64,000 bases of DNA from Corylus avellana (taxonomy: Eukaryota > Streptophyta > Magnoliopsida > Fagales > Betulaceae), in assembly GCF_901000735.1 (NCBI RefSeq), contig NC_081542.1:11679180-11743179 (forward strand), written 5' to 3'. Position 1 is the first letter of the stretch. Each line of letters opens with the position of its first letter. Positions 11,765 through 22,909 of the stretch are shown in pieces. The position numbers were made by a program, and so were the translations under genes. Under the pieces are notes generated by a model, which was not told where the DNA came from, did no database searches, and saw only the letters and a program-made list of their open reading frames with translations.

Positions 11765-12245
11765 TTGTGTAAGCATTAGTATAACGGTCCGGAAAAAACA
11801 ATAACCATATATGCGCTATTGCTCTAAAATAACTGGTCAAATTATAAAGTTTAGTCTCATCTAGAAAGGGAGACTTTTTCATGAGCACCTTTATAATTCA
11901 CTAACTCAATGTAGTTCCAAATCATTTAATGCCTCAATGCCACGTTGTACTAATAGGTTGCTCTAATACTATTTTGTAATGATTCAGAAAAACCACTAAC
12001 TACATATGTGCTAACTACATATGCGCTATCACTAAAAAAAGATTAGCCAAGTTGCAGTTAGAGCTCCCTAAAATCAATTATAAAGCTCAGTCTCATCTAG
12101 TAAGGAGTACTTAGCTCTCATGAGCACATTTTTATAATTTATCCACTCAACGTGAACAATTTATGCACCCAATATGGGACTAACTTTTTGAGTATCACAC
12201 CAATGTGAGATTAGTTTCACAATTAGGGGGTGGATAATCCACATG
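11765..12245 (-). repeat. Degenerate fragments related to the internal region at 7715-7950
   Basis: Two successive copies (about 11780-11975 and 11976-12200) repeat the word order seen in the LTR element at 7715-7950: a GGAAAA..ACTA...GCGCTAT block, TATAAAG(C/T)(T/C)(C/T)AGT, TCTCATCTAG and GGTTGCTCTAATAC at the joint. This is decayed retrotransposon sequence. Confidence 0.45.
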
Positions 12246-12701
12246 TCACAGTAAATACTTTAAGACTGGAGTTTCATCAAACTTCTTGCTACTAAAGTTT
12301 TAGCAGCTTGCCCTGTAAGCACAAAATAATCTAATTCTAAGCCTTGGCCACCATTCTCACGAGCTAGTGGTGTAAGCATGCTCACATTGCCACCCAGAAA
12401 TCAGTTGTGGCTGCATGCAGCCACATATCGATTCAGATACAGAACGACTATCTTCTGAATCCTAGAACAAGTAACATTTAACCAAGGTTATCCGACCACT
12501 TTTTGTTACAATATCTGCAGCATAAAGTCTCACTTATTATTCATATAACACACTGCAGAAAAATATATTGCTCTTTGTCGAGAGGCAACTATAGTATTGT
12601 AGAAAGAATCACAATCTGCACTTCAACCCAGTTATTCTATTTAGCACTCCTGTATTCATCTGGCGGACTTCAACAACATGAATAGAATCGTTAGGAAAAG
12701 A

Positions 12702-12798
12702 CGAGTAATGCTACATGCTACACCCTCATTTCACTTTTATCCACGTCAAAGTTGACGCAGATAAAGGAGAAATAGAAGTGTAGTATATAGCATTACTC
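12702..12798. mobile_element. 97-bp foldback MITE, hAT-like, GAGTAATGCTA termini
   Basis: Almost the whole element is one hairpin: the left half (GAGTAATGCTACATGCTACA...) is the inverse of the right half, with a small loop around 12750. It is bounded by the exact 8-bp target duplication GGAAAAGA (12694-12701 and 12799-12806), the size typical of hAT elements. It lies about 0.9 kb downstream of the heat shock factor stop codon. Confidence 0.82.
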
Positions 12799-12806
12799 GG
12801 AAAAGA

Positions 12807-13422
12807 TTTGTCCGGTTAGGGTATAAAGAATGCAATACGTTACCACTTTAGAGCCACAGTTGAAGACAACCACTGATCATGAGAACCAAATTGCCATGGC
12901 ACGGAAAAATCTACATGGTAGAAACTAAAGTAAACCGGCTCTGTGCATTTGTAAAACAACAAAGGGAAACTCAGAGCATAGAAATTAAATATCAAACCGA
13001 CAGACACTTGTATTCAGAAGCAACATTCAATTGTGATTCTTTGAGCTTGCGGCTACAGCTTTTCCAGTTTCAACAGTTCCCGAACGATCTACATTGATTT
13101 AAGGCCAGAATATATTACAAGAGGCAGATATGATAAATGAAAATGATGCAGTAGACATTGAACGGTGGGGGGTTTCCAAGGGGATGAAAAGAAACAAGAA
13201 CCTTGAGACAATCATGATAAGAACTACCATACTCTGCGAAGCAATGCCTGCAACCTAACCAAGAAATAGAACAATAAGAGGTGGGGGGGCGTTCAACAGG
13301 AAAACAGTTAAATAGAGGGTTAGAAACACCAAATATTTCCATGGATACACTGCTTGGTACTTCTCCTGTCCTGCCAATAGCAAGAAATCCAGATCAATGT
13401 AAGACCCAAACTACACAAAATG
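12807..13422. other. Downstream flank of the heat shock factor gene
   Basis: No separate gene recognised. Part may belong to the 3' untranslated region of the heat shock factor gene, but no polyadenylation signal was assigned. Confidence 0.35.
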
Positions 13423-13439
13423 AGAGATTAGCAACAACT

Positions 13440-13573
13440 GGTTGCTAATCTTTGTGCTCATCTAGTGGCTAAATGGGCTGCGGCACATGGTTCTTTTGGT
13501 TATTATCCTTGTAATTCCCATTTGTTTTCTTTTATTTCTTCCCCTATCCTGTATTGCTCAGAAAAAAGAAAGA
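13440..13573 (+). mobile_element. Severely 5'-truncated LINE insertion (134 bp)
   Basis: The insert encodes the tail of a LINE-type RNase H region (ANLCAHLVAKWAAAHGSFG, a pattern common at the C-terminus of plant LINE ORF2), then a short trailer ending in an A-rich stretch. It is flanked by a 17-bp direct repeat, AGAGATTAGCAACAACT (13423-13439) and AGAGATTAGAAACAACT (13574-13590), differing at one base. That fits target-primed reverse transcription with extreme 5' truncation. It lies about 90 bp past the heat shock factor stop, perhaps in its 3' UTR. Confidence 0.75.
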
Positions 13574-13665
13574 AGAGATTAGAAACAACTAGCAAAAGCT
13601 ACCAAAGAATAGGTCATCGAGGCAGTGAACTGAAGAGGACGAGTAGCAATGCACAAAATGTCTGG

Positions 13666-15489
13666 CTATTGGCTTGAACCTAAGTAACCTAAGCGATCAA
13701 CCAAGAAATTAACATCTTCATCTTCACCTCCTTCATCACTCCCTATTATGCTTAATTCTTCCTCAAGAGACTCACTGAATAATTCTTCCCAAAATCCCTC
13801 ATCAAGTTCTCTATCCCTACTCTCCACTGGCTCTAGATATTCCTTTTCTTTGTCTTGCTCCTTTCTTGCCCTACTCAATCCTAGCATTTCCAATGCAAGT
13901 TCTTCAAGCTCTGATACTTCCAGTTCAAGAGGCTCAGGTTTAATGGGTTTTAATCCTTCACCACTCCGACTTGATTCGACACCACCAACCGAACTAGGTC
14001 CTCGATCAATTGGCCTCCTCCTTTTCTTAGTTATGGCTTCTTCTAGTTCCTTTCTCTTCTCCTTCTGTTGGAGTAGCTGCTGGAGAAAGGTTGGGTTTTG
14101 CATTGCTCTTGCTAAGAAGGACATCATTTGCTGTTGCTTCTTTTCTGTCCCTTGTAACCTTTGTTCCATTGCTTGAAGGTAGGTTCTAGTATTCTGCTGC
14201 TGCTGCCTAAGCTTCACTAGTTCCATCATTAGAACCTGCTTGTCACGCCTCAGACGATCCATTTCTCCATCTACTCCAAACCGCCCAACCTCAACACAGG
14301 GACCCAGAGCTTGTGGAGGGAAAGGTTGAGGAGGTGCCTTTCTTCTCTTGATGTTCCTCAGAAGATGTCTCTGGCCCCTTAGAAAACCTTCATTGGCAAA
14401 CTCCCATCTATCTGGATCAATCTTTCTAAAGCCCTGTAACATTCAAATTCGAGACTCAGTGGTGCCACAAACCGATGAAAATTAAATCTCTAATCGGCTC
14501 CACAACTTCATTTTCCATCAAACTTTGAGCAGACTCGTTATTCTACTGGCAAGAAAGATCAAACTATTATGTGCTGCACATGATAACGTAAGTGAATAAG
14601 TAATGCCAAATATATTATATCTACCTGTTGGAACCAAATTGAAATTGATAAAGGTCCCATATCCAGAAGCGGCCATTGAGATGGCTTAGGAGATAAGAAA
14701 GTTGAAGCAGTAGCGGTAGTAAAACTGCAGCTTGTAATGGGAAATTACAATTGAAAAAGAGAAGAAAAGAGGACATCGAATGAATAATCTAGCGAAAGGT
14801 AATAAATATACTATCTTTTTTGTTCATGAACATAGATCTAACACTTACAAGAACCATGCCTTATACTGAAAATGATAAATCTAATGAATGATTAACATCC
14901 AACTAATAGCAGGACATTCTCACAGTTCAATGAGCATATATGCATAAAGATGAAACAACCAATGCTTTACAAAAGTGGAAAAAAGAAGGGGCTCAAAATG
15001 CAACTATTAGGAACACAAAGGGCTAAATGAAAACAAGTTCTTATATCTCAGCTTTCATCCAGGAACCAGCGTAAAAATCAACTCGTTTTGTTTCTGATCT
15101 AATTGAAATAAAGTGTACCATAAACATAGAATCTCAGAATCATGAAAGACAACTACTTAAAATTTCATGCTGAAGAGAATCCTTACATAAGTGTTGAGCT
15201 GCCTGACAAAGCTTGAGAAATTGTTGTGCTTGAAGTATCTCCGGAGGAGATTTGTGGAGAATGAATGAGGATCACACACAACAAAGCTGCTGCCTCCCCT
15301 GCTCCAAGAAACCATGTGATTGGTAGATGGGTCATCGACGATGTCAAAGGTCTTGGTCAAGAATGGTGGAGGTCCTATGTCATGAAGGCCCTCCTTTGGC
15401 CGTGGTGGAGGCATCGTTGGCGGGTAGCCGCCCGGGTCCGATGAACCCATTCCAGAAGGGTCTTCTTTCACTGGATACAAAGGATTCAT
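13666..15489 (-). CDS. Class A heat shock transcription factor (HsfA6/A7-like)
   Basis: Two exons on the minus strand, 15489-15187 and 14433-13666, with a 753-bp intron (donor TAT/GTAAGG, acceptor TTACAG/GGC), encode 356 residues. The intron falls inside the DNA-binding domain after QLNTY, the position conserved in plant Hsf genes. The DNA-binding domain spans about 40-135 ([48 protein letters not shown]). A heptad HR-A/B oligomerisation region lies at about 159-224, with the insert size of class A. A basic NLS (KKRRR) is at 237-241, an AHA activation motif (DEGFWEELF) near 312-321, and an export-type tail LVDRLGYL at 345-352. The protein should bind heat shock elements as a trimer in the nucleus and activate chaperone genes. 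The N-terminal [10 protein letters not shown] and [11 protein letters not shown] fit the A6b/A7 branch. Cys72 and Arg83 replace residues that are usually Trp and Pro. Confidence 0.92.
14434..15186 (-). other. Intron of the heat shock factor gene
   Basis: GT-AG intron at the position conserved in plant Hsf genes. No insertion or coding frame seen inside. Confidence 0.88.
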
Positions 15490-16400
15490 TTCCGAAAATA
15501 TTGATTGCTTTCGATTGCTATGTCAATTTGTTGTTCTAAGTTCCAAATCAAAACAGAGTCCAATGCAAATTCCAGATTGATAAGAACAATATAATTGAAT
15601 ACCCAAAAAATTCCAGATATAATTCGATCAACTGGTTGCAAATAGCAAAGAATAAGATTAAAAACAACACAAAAAGAATTCAAAAGAAAGAAGAATCAAA
15701 TGGGTTTGTGACGCCAAGCTGCTGATTCAGACGAAACAGAGTAGACCTGAAAAAGATATAGCTTTCAACGCCACGAAGTTACAAAGAAGCAGAACCCAAC
15801 CGAGAATCAATGAAACAAACTGGAAAATCAGACAGGGTGAGTGAAAACGATGAAGAAAAGAGGAGAACAAAGCGAGGCTTAAGATTCAGAGCAGAGACAC
15901 ATACGCCATTTTCTTTCTTGGAAGGACGTTTAGGCCGTTACACTTACATGAAATAGGTTGTCTGTCACACTCTTGTTTTACAACAAAGAAGGCAAAAGAT
16001 TAGAGTGTTAAGGGTATAAATTGAGCAAAAGAGGGTGATTAAAAAATTCTAATTATGATGAAAGTTCTAGAGCTCCTGGCAAGCAACTTGCAATTTTTTT
16101 ATGCAAGTTGGCAAGTTGGCAAGTTGGTGCATGGAAGGGGAGAGTGGTCCTTAGGAACTTTCTGGAAGGATGAAATTTTTTTATCGTAGAGTTATAGAGT
16201 GGGGGCACACAAATCTCACAGAAACAGAGTTTTTGATTGCCACAACTGATTTCTGAAATTTGATTGGTGGGAGTATGGGTTGATAAGCCCCACTTTTTAT
16301 TTTTTATTTTTTTGATACATCCCACTTGTAATTTGGTGGGAATCACAAAGTATTATGGAAGGTTTTATAGGACAATAATGGAGAATAAGAAATACCTTTA
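15490..16400 (-). other. 5' flank of the heat shock factor gene
   Basis: No coding frame with a recognisable product. It holds the heat shock element at 16155-16167. A CTATAAAA box on the minus strand near 16363-16370 could be a TATA element, but then the heat shock element would be downstream of the start. Confidence 0.4.
16155..16167 (-). promoter_or_regulatory. Perfect three-unit heat shock element upstream of the Hsf gene
   Basis: The sequence GAActTTCtgGAA contains three alternating 5-bp units of the nGAAn type with exact spacing, the binding site of trimeric Hsf proteins. It is 666 bp upstream of the Hsf start codon. Heat-induced class A Hsf genes commonly carry such sites, so auto- or cross-regulation is plausible. 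The transcription start is not known, so the site could lie in the promoter or the 5' leader. Confidence 0.6.
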
Positions 16401-17639
16401 CAACTTTTTCATATTAAAATCTTGAGCTCATAGGATCCTCTTGACAAATTATTTTATAGTCAAGATTATATTTCATAAATATAGTGATGCGTATGTATTT
16501 TTCTAGTTTTACGTGAATATTGTGTTGTACTTTTTATCTTTGGACTAGTGAGGTAAGTTTTTTTTTTTTTACTTAATCATTGAAAAGACACCAAGAGAAC
16601 ACTGAAAAAATACCTGACATTTCCCTTTTTTTTATACATATAAATCTTATGAAATCAATAATTGATTTAAACAAAAATGCTGGAGATGGATGGAAAATAA
16701 ACAAAAGATAGATAAATAATATTCTCATAGCATTTGAATTATTTTCCCTCTAATGTCACGTTTTTTTACTACCCCTTTCCTTTTTAATTGTTTTAGTTAT
16801 ATACCAACTAGAAGAAGAGACACATGGACCAATTGCCAACAATTAGCTTCCAATTTGCACTAGATTTCCCACACTCCTAATTGAATAAGGCACAAGAATC
16901 AATTTTTTAGCAAAATATCTTATTGCATTACACCTATGAAGCTACCAATCTTCTTTCTTTTCTTTTTTTTGTTTCTTTTTGTTTTCTTCCTTTCCCCTTT
17001 TATAATATTCATCTAACATTTGCATAGCAGGTGGGACGTGGCACTCATCCGAGGTGACATGTATCATCATCCCATTGCCCAAAGATCAAAAAATTTATAA
17101 ATAGCTCTCATAGAAAACACACACATACGTGGCGAGAGGTGGAGGTGACACGTTAGTGAGTTCCTCGCCGAGTGAGAAAGGTAGGTTTTTTGGGTGTTGT
17201 AGATTGTAGTAAGGAAATGGTAGAAGACGCGGTTTCTCTCTCCGACCAAGTTGCATTTGTTTATGGTTATTTTTGTCGACAAGTTGCAAATATTTAATGT
17301 AACTATTGGGGTACAGCCATAGAGAATCGCACTAGTGACTCACATCCCATGTCAGCATGCAGGACCACATCTATTTAAAATTACAAACCCATTATAATAT
17401 TATATATTAATTCATCCAAAGCAAATCTGGACAAAAAAACAAACTACTTACCACTTCCATATGTTAAACCTTATCCATTGATTTATTTATTTTTTATTTT
17501 TTTTTAACCCTTGATATACCAAAAATTTGAAGGAATTGGTTTAGGTGTCAGTAAAAAAAGTTACTGTATATATGGTACAATTATTGTTAGGTTTTAGTTT
17601 GGCTTTATTCAATGCAAATGTCCATTGTTTATCTTTGTT
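16401..17639. other. Intergenic DNA, no recognised gene
   Basis: AT-rich with T runs at 16560-16570 and 16960-16985. Small frames on the minus strand around 17067-17289 have no recognisable domain. Confidence 0.5.
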
Positions 17640-18260
17640 GTTTAAAACCATGAATTAAGGGTGCAAGATTAGGAGCATTTTGGTAGCATTTTGTTTTTTG
17701 GTCAGATATGTGTCATGACGGGCTCGTGACGGCACTTCAAAGATTGCTTCTCGCTTTTACGTTAGATGACTCGTCAGGACGGGCACGTAACATGACTAAA
17801 GAACGAGTTTCCTGGTTTCTTATCACATGACTGGTCATAATGAGCACGTGACATGATTGAATAGCGAGCTCTCTGTTCTCTCGCCAGATGGCTTGTCAGG
17901 ACGGACTTGTGACAAGACTAAGATGATTTTACTCTTCACGTCATGACGAGACTCCTTTCTCGTTAAGACTTAAATAATTTCATATCTCAAATTTGCGTAT
18001 TTTGTTCATCACGTCTTAACGCGAAATGACTCCCGTTAAGACGTGATGAGTAAAATTTCTTTCCTATAAAGTTTGTTTTCAAGAGGACATAGTGAAAGCT
18101 TCAGGCTATCATTTCTCTTGATGTGTTGATTGTGGTTCCACAATCTACGACCGTATTTGTTCTATAAACGTGAAGAAGTCTACTAAGGGGTTAGTAAGGA
18201 AATGCGTTCCATGAAGATGGTCGGCTAGGAGACAAGCAAGTGAGCTTATTGTTTTTACAG
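17640..18260 (+). repeat. Retroelement-derived block with CGTCA/TGACG word array
   Basis: Between 17710 and 18045 the words GTCATGACG, CGTCAGGACG, CGTGACGGCAC, CGTTAAGAC and their inverses recur at least eight times. A shorter run of the same words occurs at 19866-19950. Both blocks flank copia-type gag and 3'-end fragments, so they are probably pieces of copia LTRs; LTR borders were not resolved. Confidence 0.4.
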
Positions 18261-18288
18261 AGTCTAGAGATTGACCAGGGTTTGTGAG

Positions 18289-18460
18289 TAGGGGTGGGCA
18301 CGGGTCAGTTCAGGGTGGGTTTTGGCATTTTCAGCCACTCGACCCGAGCCCAGCGAGCTTGAAAGACCCAACCCACTACCCGAATTCAAACCACGAAATT
18401 CGCCCGGTTTTGGGTAGGGCAAGGCTAGTTGGTTGGGTTGGTAGGGGCGAGGCGTGTAAG
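18289..18460. repeat. Unpaired hAT-MITE-like end (TAGGGGTGGGCA)
   Basis: TAGGGGTGGGCACGGGTC followed by repeated ACCCGA/CGGGT-type words is the look of one end of a common plant hAT-type MITE. The matching opposite end was not found, so this is a fragment. Confidence 0.35.
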
Positions 18461-18715
18461 AATCCAAAGCATCAAAATTTACTTTTCCACGCCCCCAAGG
18501 TTTTTCTCAGCAAGCAAACAGATTTTTAGAGAGAGAGAGAGAGAGAATAGATTTTCTTGTAATGGGAGGAGTAGGATTGGAGAGCTTTGCACTTCGAGAA
18601 TTTGTTGAGCTTTGCACGTTGTCGTTGAGAACTCTGACGGGATAGTTCTCCACCCATTTTCAATGGACGTGACTACGCACATTAGAAAGTTCGTATAAGA
18701 GCATACTTAAGAGGT

Positions 18716-19130
18716 TTGAATGACAATATATGGATTACTGTTGAGAAATGTTTTGTTAAGCCTAAGGGGGCTTTGATAAAATGGAGTAAAGTTGACACTA
18801 TTAAGAGTAATTGGAATAATCGGGGATTAAGCTCTATTTTCAACTGTGTCTCTCTAGACGAGTTTTGTCATATCGCACTATGTGAAACTTTGAAGGAAGC
18901 TTGGGATATTCTTGAAAAGACCCATGAAGGGTCAAGAGGGGTTAGGAAATCCAAAACTATAAATGTTGACATCTTGCTTTGAGATCATCACTATGAAGAA
19001 AGATGAAATGTTTGGAGAATTTTACACTCAGTTGAGTGAGATTGTGAACTCGATGCGAGGTCTAGGTGAAAAAGTCCCCAAGGTTAAAATGGTTCAAAAG
19101 ATTCTACACTCTCTTTGTGATACCCCAAGA
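18716..19130 (+). pseudogene. Ty1-copia gag fragment
   Basis: The frame gives LCETLKEAWDILEKTHEGSR and, after a stop and frame change near 18982, DEMFGEFYTQLSEIVNSMRG and EKVPKVKMVQKILHSL. This is the UBN2-type gag core of copia elements. It stops abruptly near 19130 where an LTR-like sequence (TGTTGGGAATGGTGTCC) begins at about 19178. Confidence 0.7.
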
Positions 19131-19177
19131 ATAAATTAGGGTTAAATACACTCTAATTATGATTTAAGGATGCTAGA

Positions 19178-20013
19178 GTGTTGGGAATGGTGTCCAAAAC
19201 TCCAATTGATTGGATAATGTTTTGATTAGAATAAAATACATATACATTATTATTGCATGGTATATATGTGTGATTGTGTATTGTCCAATTATATGAATAT
19301 GAGATCCCTAAGATGCATTGTATTTGAGTGATGGTGTGGATATTACAGAAGATCATACTCAAAGGTCCTGAGTAAAACTTATTGTTCGTAATCGTAAATG
19401 GAACTCGGAACTCCATCTAGACTATAACATATTAAACTTCAAATGACTTGTCTTGGTCATGAGAAGCATGGAGGCTTCAGCTTAATATGTTGGAATATTG
19501 GCAAGGCTATGTTATACACCGAACATGACCACATGAGTCATCATTTGTTTATAATGTATAATAAATGATGTATGTGCACAACGACTTAACATTTACTCTA
19601 AATCCTAAGGAATTCGTGAACTTAGATGTGAAATGTGGATTACTTAGATATATTATAGAGTGAGACCTATCATTGGTCGAAACAACATCAATACGTTGGG
19701 TAATCACATGTCGCATTGTGGGAACATCAACTTGAAGAAGGAATCTAGATCATTTGCTAGAGAACAAAGAGATAAGGAATGTTCTCATTGTTTTAAATTT
19801 AATGGGAAAGATTATCCTAAAGCTCATGCCCTAGTGTTTTCAGTGTGTACACTGAAAACTTTTCGTTACATCCTCGTCCTAACGCAACTCCTGACGAGAA
19901 AACAGTAACTTCATGTTACATGTTTCGTTATGACGACACTCGTGACGAGAAAACAGAGACCTCTATGAACTATCAAACATCCAATTTTCATCCAAGAATG
20001 GAAAATTACAAAC
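19178..20013. repeat. LTR-like and gag-like copia debris
   Basis: Starts with TGTTGGGAATGGTGTCC, the look of a copia LTR start. A second short gag-like reading (SFAREQRDKECSHCF) lies around 19752-19796, followed at 19866-19950 by CGTCA/TGACG words like those at 17710-18045. No intact frame. Confidence 0.35.
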
Positions 20014-20018
20014 ATATG

Positions 20019-21533
20019 TGATGTGGTATTTTTGTGACCAAAAATATCAATTATAAAAATAACCACTCGCAATAGGACGAATCTTTGTAGGATACGGCTA
20101 TAAAGAGGGTGTCGAACCTCAAGGACTGCAAGGGTTTAATTATCAAAATTAAAAGATCAAAGTTAACTTAATTAAAAGGGGTTTTGATTTGATTTGCTTA
20201 AAAACTAAAGTGCATGAAAATAAAAGAGATTTAAAATAAGAGAGAGAGAGTAGGGTATTGACTTCACCTCTATCCGCACAACAATGGTTAATCATAATTA
20301 ATCCCATAAATTCATTATATGCATGTTATAAATAAACAAGAAACTACCTTATTAAAGAATAAGCATAATCTATCTTCGGTTGGCACGGATCATCCACCTA
20401 ACCACTAAGACGCGGTACGACCCGTCTTCCCTAGATATAAATTATCAAATTCTATAACAGAATACATACAATCAATGAATAAGTGTAACCCATCTTCGGT
20501 TGGCACGGACTGTCTACCTAAATTACACTAAACTAAGGTGTAGTACAATCCGTCTTCCCTAGGCATGGCCTATCAAATCCTATTGATCATATGTCAATTA
20601 AACCCATTGTATAACCATCATCCTCATAATCACAGAAAACAAGAATGATTTGAGATCAATAAAAGTAAAATACTTTCTAAGACAAGAGAAGAATTTCACA
20701 AATATTGATTTTGAAATTTAAGAACAATTGCATTTAATAATTAAGAACATAAATCAATTGTAGCAATCCTCATAATTATACAATCAACATGCATAAATTG
20801 AAAATCTAGAAATTAAATACAATCAAACCATTGTGCTTGGAAAGGGCTACATCAATACCCCACGAAGGGGTTTAGCCGCTCATGATCTCTTAAGCTCTAA
20901 AGACAATTTACTGAATTTTGCTCTAAGAGGCGGTGTGTTTTTTCTCAATGCTTAGAGGCCTATTTATAAGGCTTAGGAGAGTCCTAGAAGCCCTAGGAAT
21001 CCTATAAATTTCGGAGATTTAAGTCCAAGTCCAATTATGATAAAGAAAACCTAAGTCCAAATCGGAATAGAATTCACCCAGAATTGCGTTTCTATCTTGC
21101 GGGGCAATTTTGGCAATGCGTCCCTCCGAATTAGGAAAATGATATTTCACAATGATTTGTAGAAATTTGATTTAGCTTTCCAGTGCCACTTGAATCACCT
21201 CAATCGGATATTTGAGCTGAAAGTTATGGCCAAAATACCGAGACGTATGCAGAATCCAAAATTGAATCCAATCCGATTTTGACTCCAATTTGAGAAATTT
21301 CGAATTAATCCTTTTCTTTATTTGATTTAAACTTAACCATGATTGGTTAAGTTTAACCATATCTTCTAGGCCTTCTCAAAGTGTGCTTTTAAGCCCAAAA
21401 TCAATGGAATTAATTGCATCTTGATTTATAACCTGAAAACACAAAAACAAAACAAAATCAAACAAATAACAATGCTAAGGAATTAACATATGTAAATTAA
21501 GGGGCTTGAATGTGCAACATTCGACGCTTATCA
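20019..21533 (-). mobile_element. Solo LTR, family A copy 1
   Basis: 1515 bp beginning TGATGTGGTATTTTTGTG and ending CGCTTATCA, so TG...CA when read on either strand. It is flanked by the exact 5-bp target duplication ATATG (20014-20018 and 21534-21538). On the minus strand it begins TGATAAGCG and later reads CAGTCCTTGAGGTTCGACAC, a sequence style common near the 3' end of plant Ty3-gypsy LTRs. Two related copies lie at 26445-27786 and 51031-52304. No internal region or second LTR is present. This copy lacks the CGATCGAGCGC-type array of its relatives. Confidence 0.87.
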
Positions 21534-22905
21534 ATATGCTTTGATCATTTTATAAGGCCAAAATAAACCTAACAATTTCCCTATTTGGCAATTCAATGAC
21601 AAAACCCAAAATACATTAGCGACAATAATAATTAAGTAAATACCAACATTTTATAATCTCACCCAAGCCTAACAAGCCATTACTAGACTAAGATTGATCG
21701 AAGATGTGTATTGTACATGTTCTCTGGAAACATTAAACAAATTCATTAAAAATAAGGGAAATAACAATTAATAACCACACCAAACTTGGATATCACTTTA
21801 TTCAACCCCATAACCAACAAGTCTCCCTCTCAAAACTAACAACTTCTCCCCCTTTTTGTCATAATGAACAAAGGGATATATAAAGGAACATACGCTCATC
21901 ATATCAATAACTTAATTGATAGGACAAGAAGAAAGAGAATAAAACAACAATAACAATGACACATGTTAAAAAATATTAAACGAAGAGCAACAGATAAACA
22001 ATCATGTGTAATAAAACATATAGTGCCAAAATGTCTCATAAAATGTGTCAAAGAATACAATGAGCGTGGTAGGGGAAAACTATGCACATGAAGAATGCAA
22101 ACGGATTCAAATAACCACATTTTATTCAAATGTTCAATTCAAGTCATCCAAACAAAGTTGAGATGCATGAAAACAAAGACAAAGAGTATGACCACAACCA
22201 ACATGGCAGTTGCAAATCTCAAGTACATTTTAACAAAAATGGCACAAACTCACAATTACAGCATTTGAATGATCAATTACAATCTCTTAACACAATCAAA
22301 AGACAATTGACATCAATTTCACATATTATAGGAATATGTAATGGGAGAAACAAGAATCAAATTAAAATGTTATCAAGATACTCTCATGTGTAAAAGCAAT
22401 TTCAAAACAACCCAACATGTTAAGGTATGGAAGATCTACAATCATTAACCATGAACCCTATATTCTCCTAAAAAACAAATCCAAAGTAGAGTATCAAGAG
22501 TGCGAGTCAAGAAATGAAATGCCAGTCGTACACCCAAAATACATGAGCATGTAAATTAAGGTGTACCTAATTCATTCAAATACACAAAACAAAGATCTCA
22601 AATATTTGAAAAAGAATAACCCTGGTTTATCCAAATTTCAAAAACATCATCAATGGGGAAACAAGCATGCAATAGGCAAGAAGTATAAACAAAGCCAAAT
22701 GCATGAAAAGATACAACACAATGCAATCACAAAATAATACAATCACCTAAGCAAAGGTGATGCACAGACCACAAGAGTGCATATTTGTGTTGACAACCAT
22801 AATTAAGGTCAAGACAACCTTAAGTGTGACAAATTCTTAACCTCAAACCCACTCACCAATTCTAGGAGGTAATGCATGTAAATGAAATGATCAATGAATG
22901 AGAGC
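21534..22905 (-). mobile_element. 3'-end fragment of a SIRE/Maximus-like copia element
   Basis: On the minus strand the stretch at 21843-21862 reads TGACAAAAAGGGGGAGAAG, and near 21576-21584 AATAGGGAAA precedes TGTTAGG. This order, a purine tract after the pol or envelope-like region and then an LTR start, is seen in SIRE/Maximus-type copia elements. The LTR is cut by the family A solo LTR at 21533, and the 5' part of the fragment is cut by the solo LTR at 22910. No intact frame. Confidence 0.45.
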
Positions 22906-22909
22906 ATAT

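Noticed and set aside
13748..14176. Plus-strand frame of 142 codons in the Hsf gene
   Set aside because: Antisense shadow of Hsf exon 2; its Ser-rich content is the complement of Glu/Gln-rich coding sequence.
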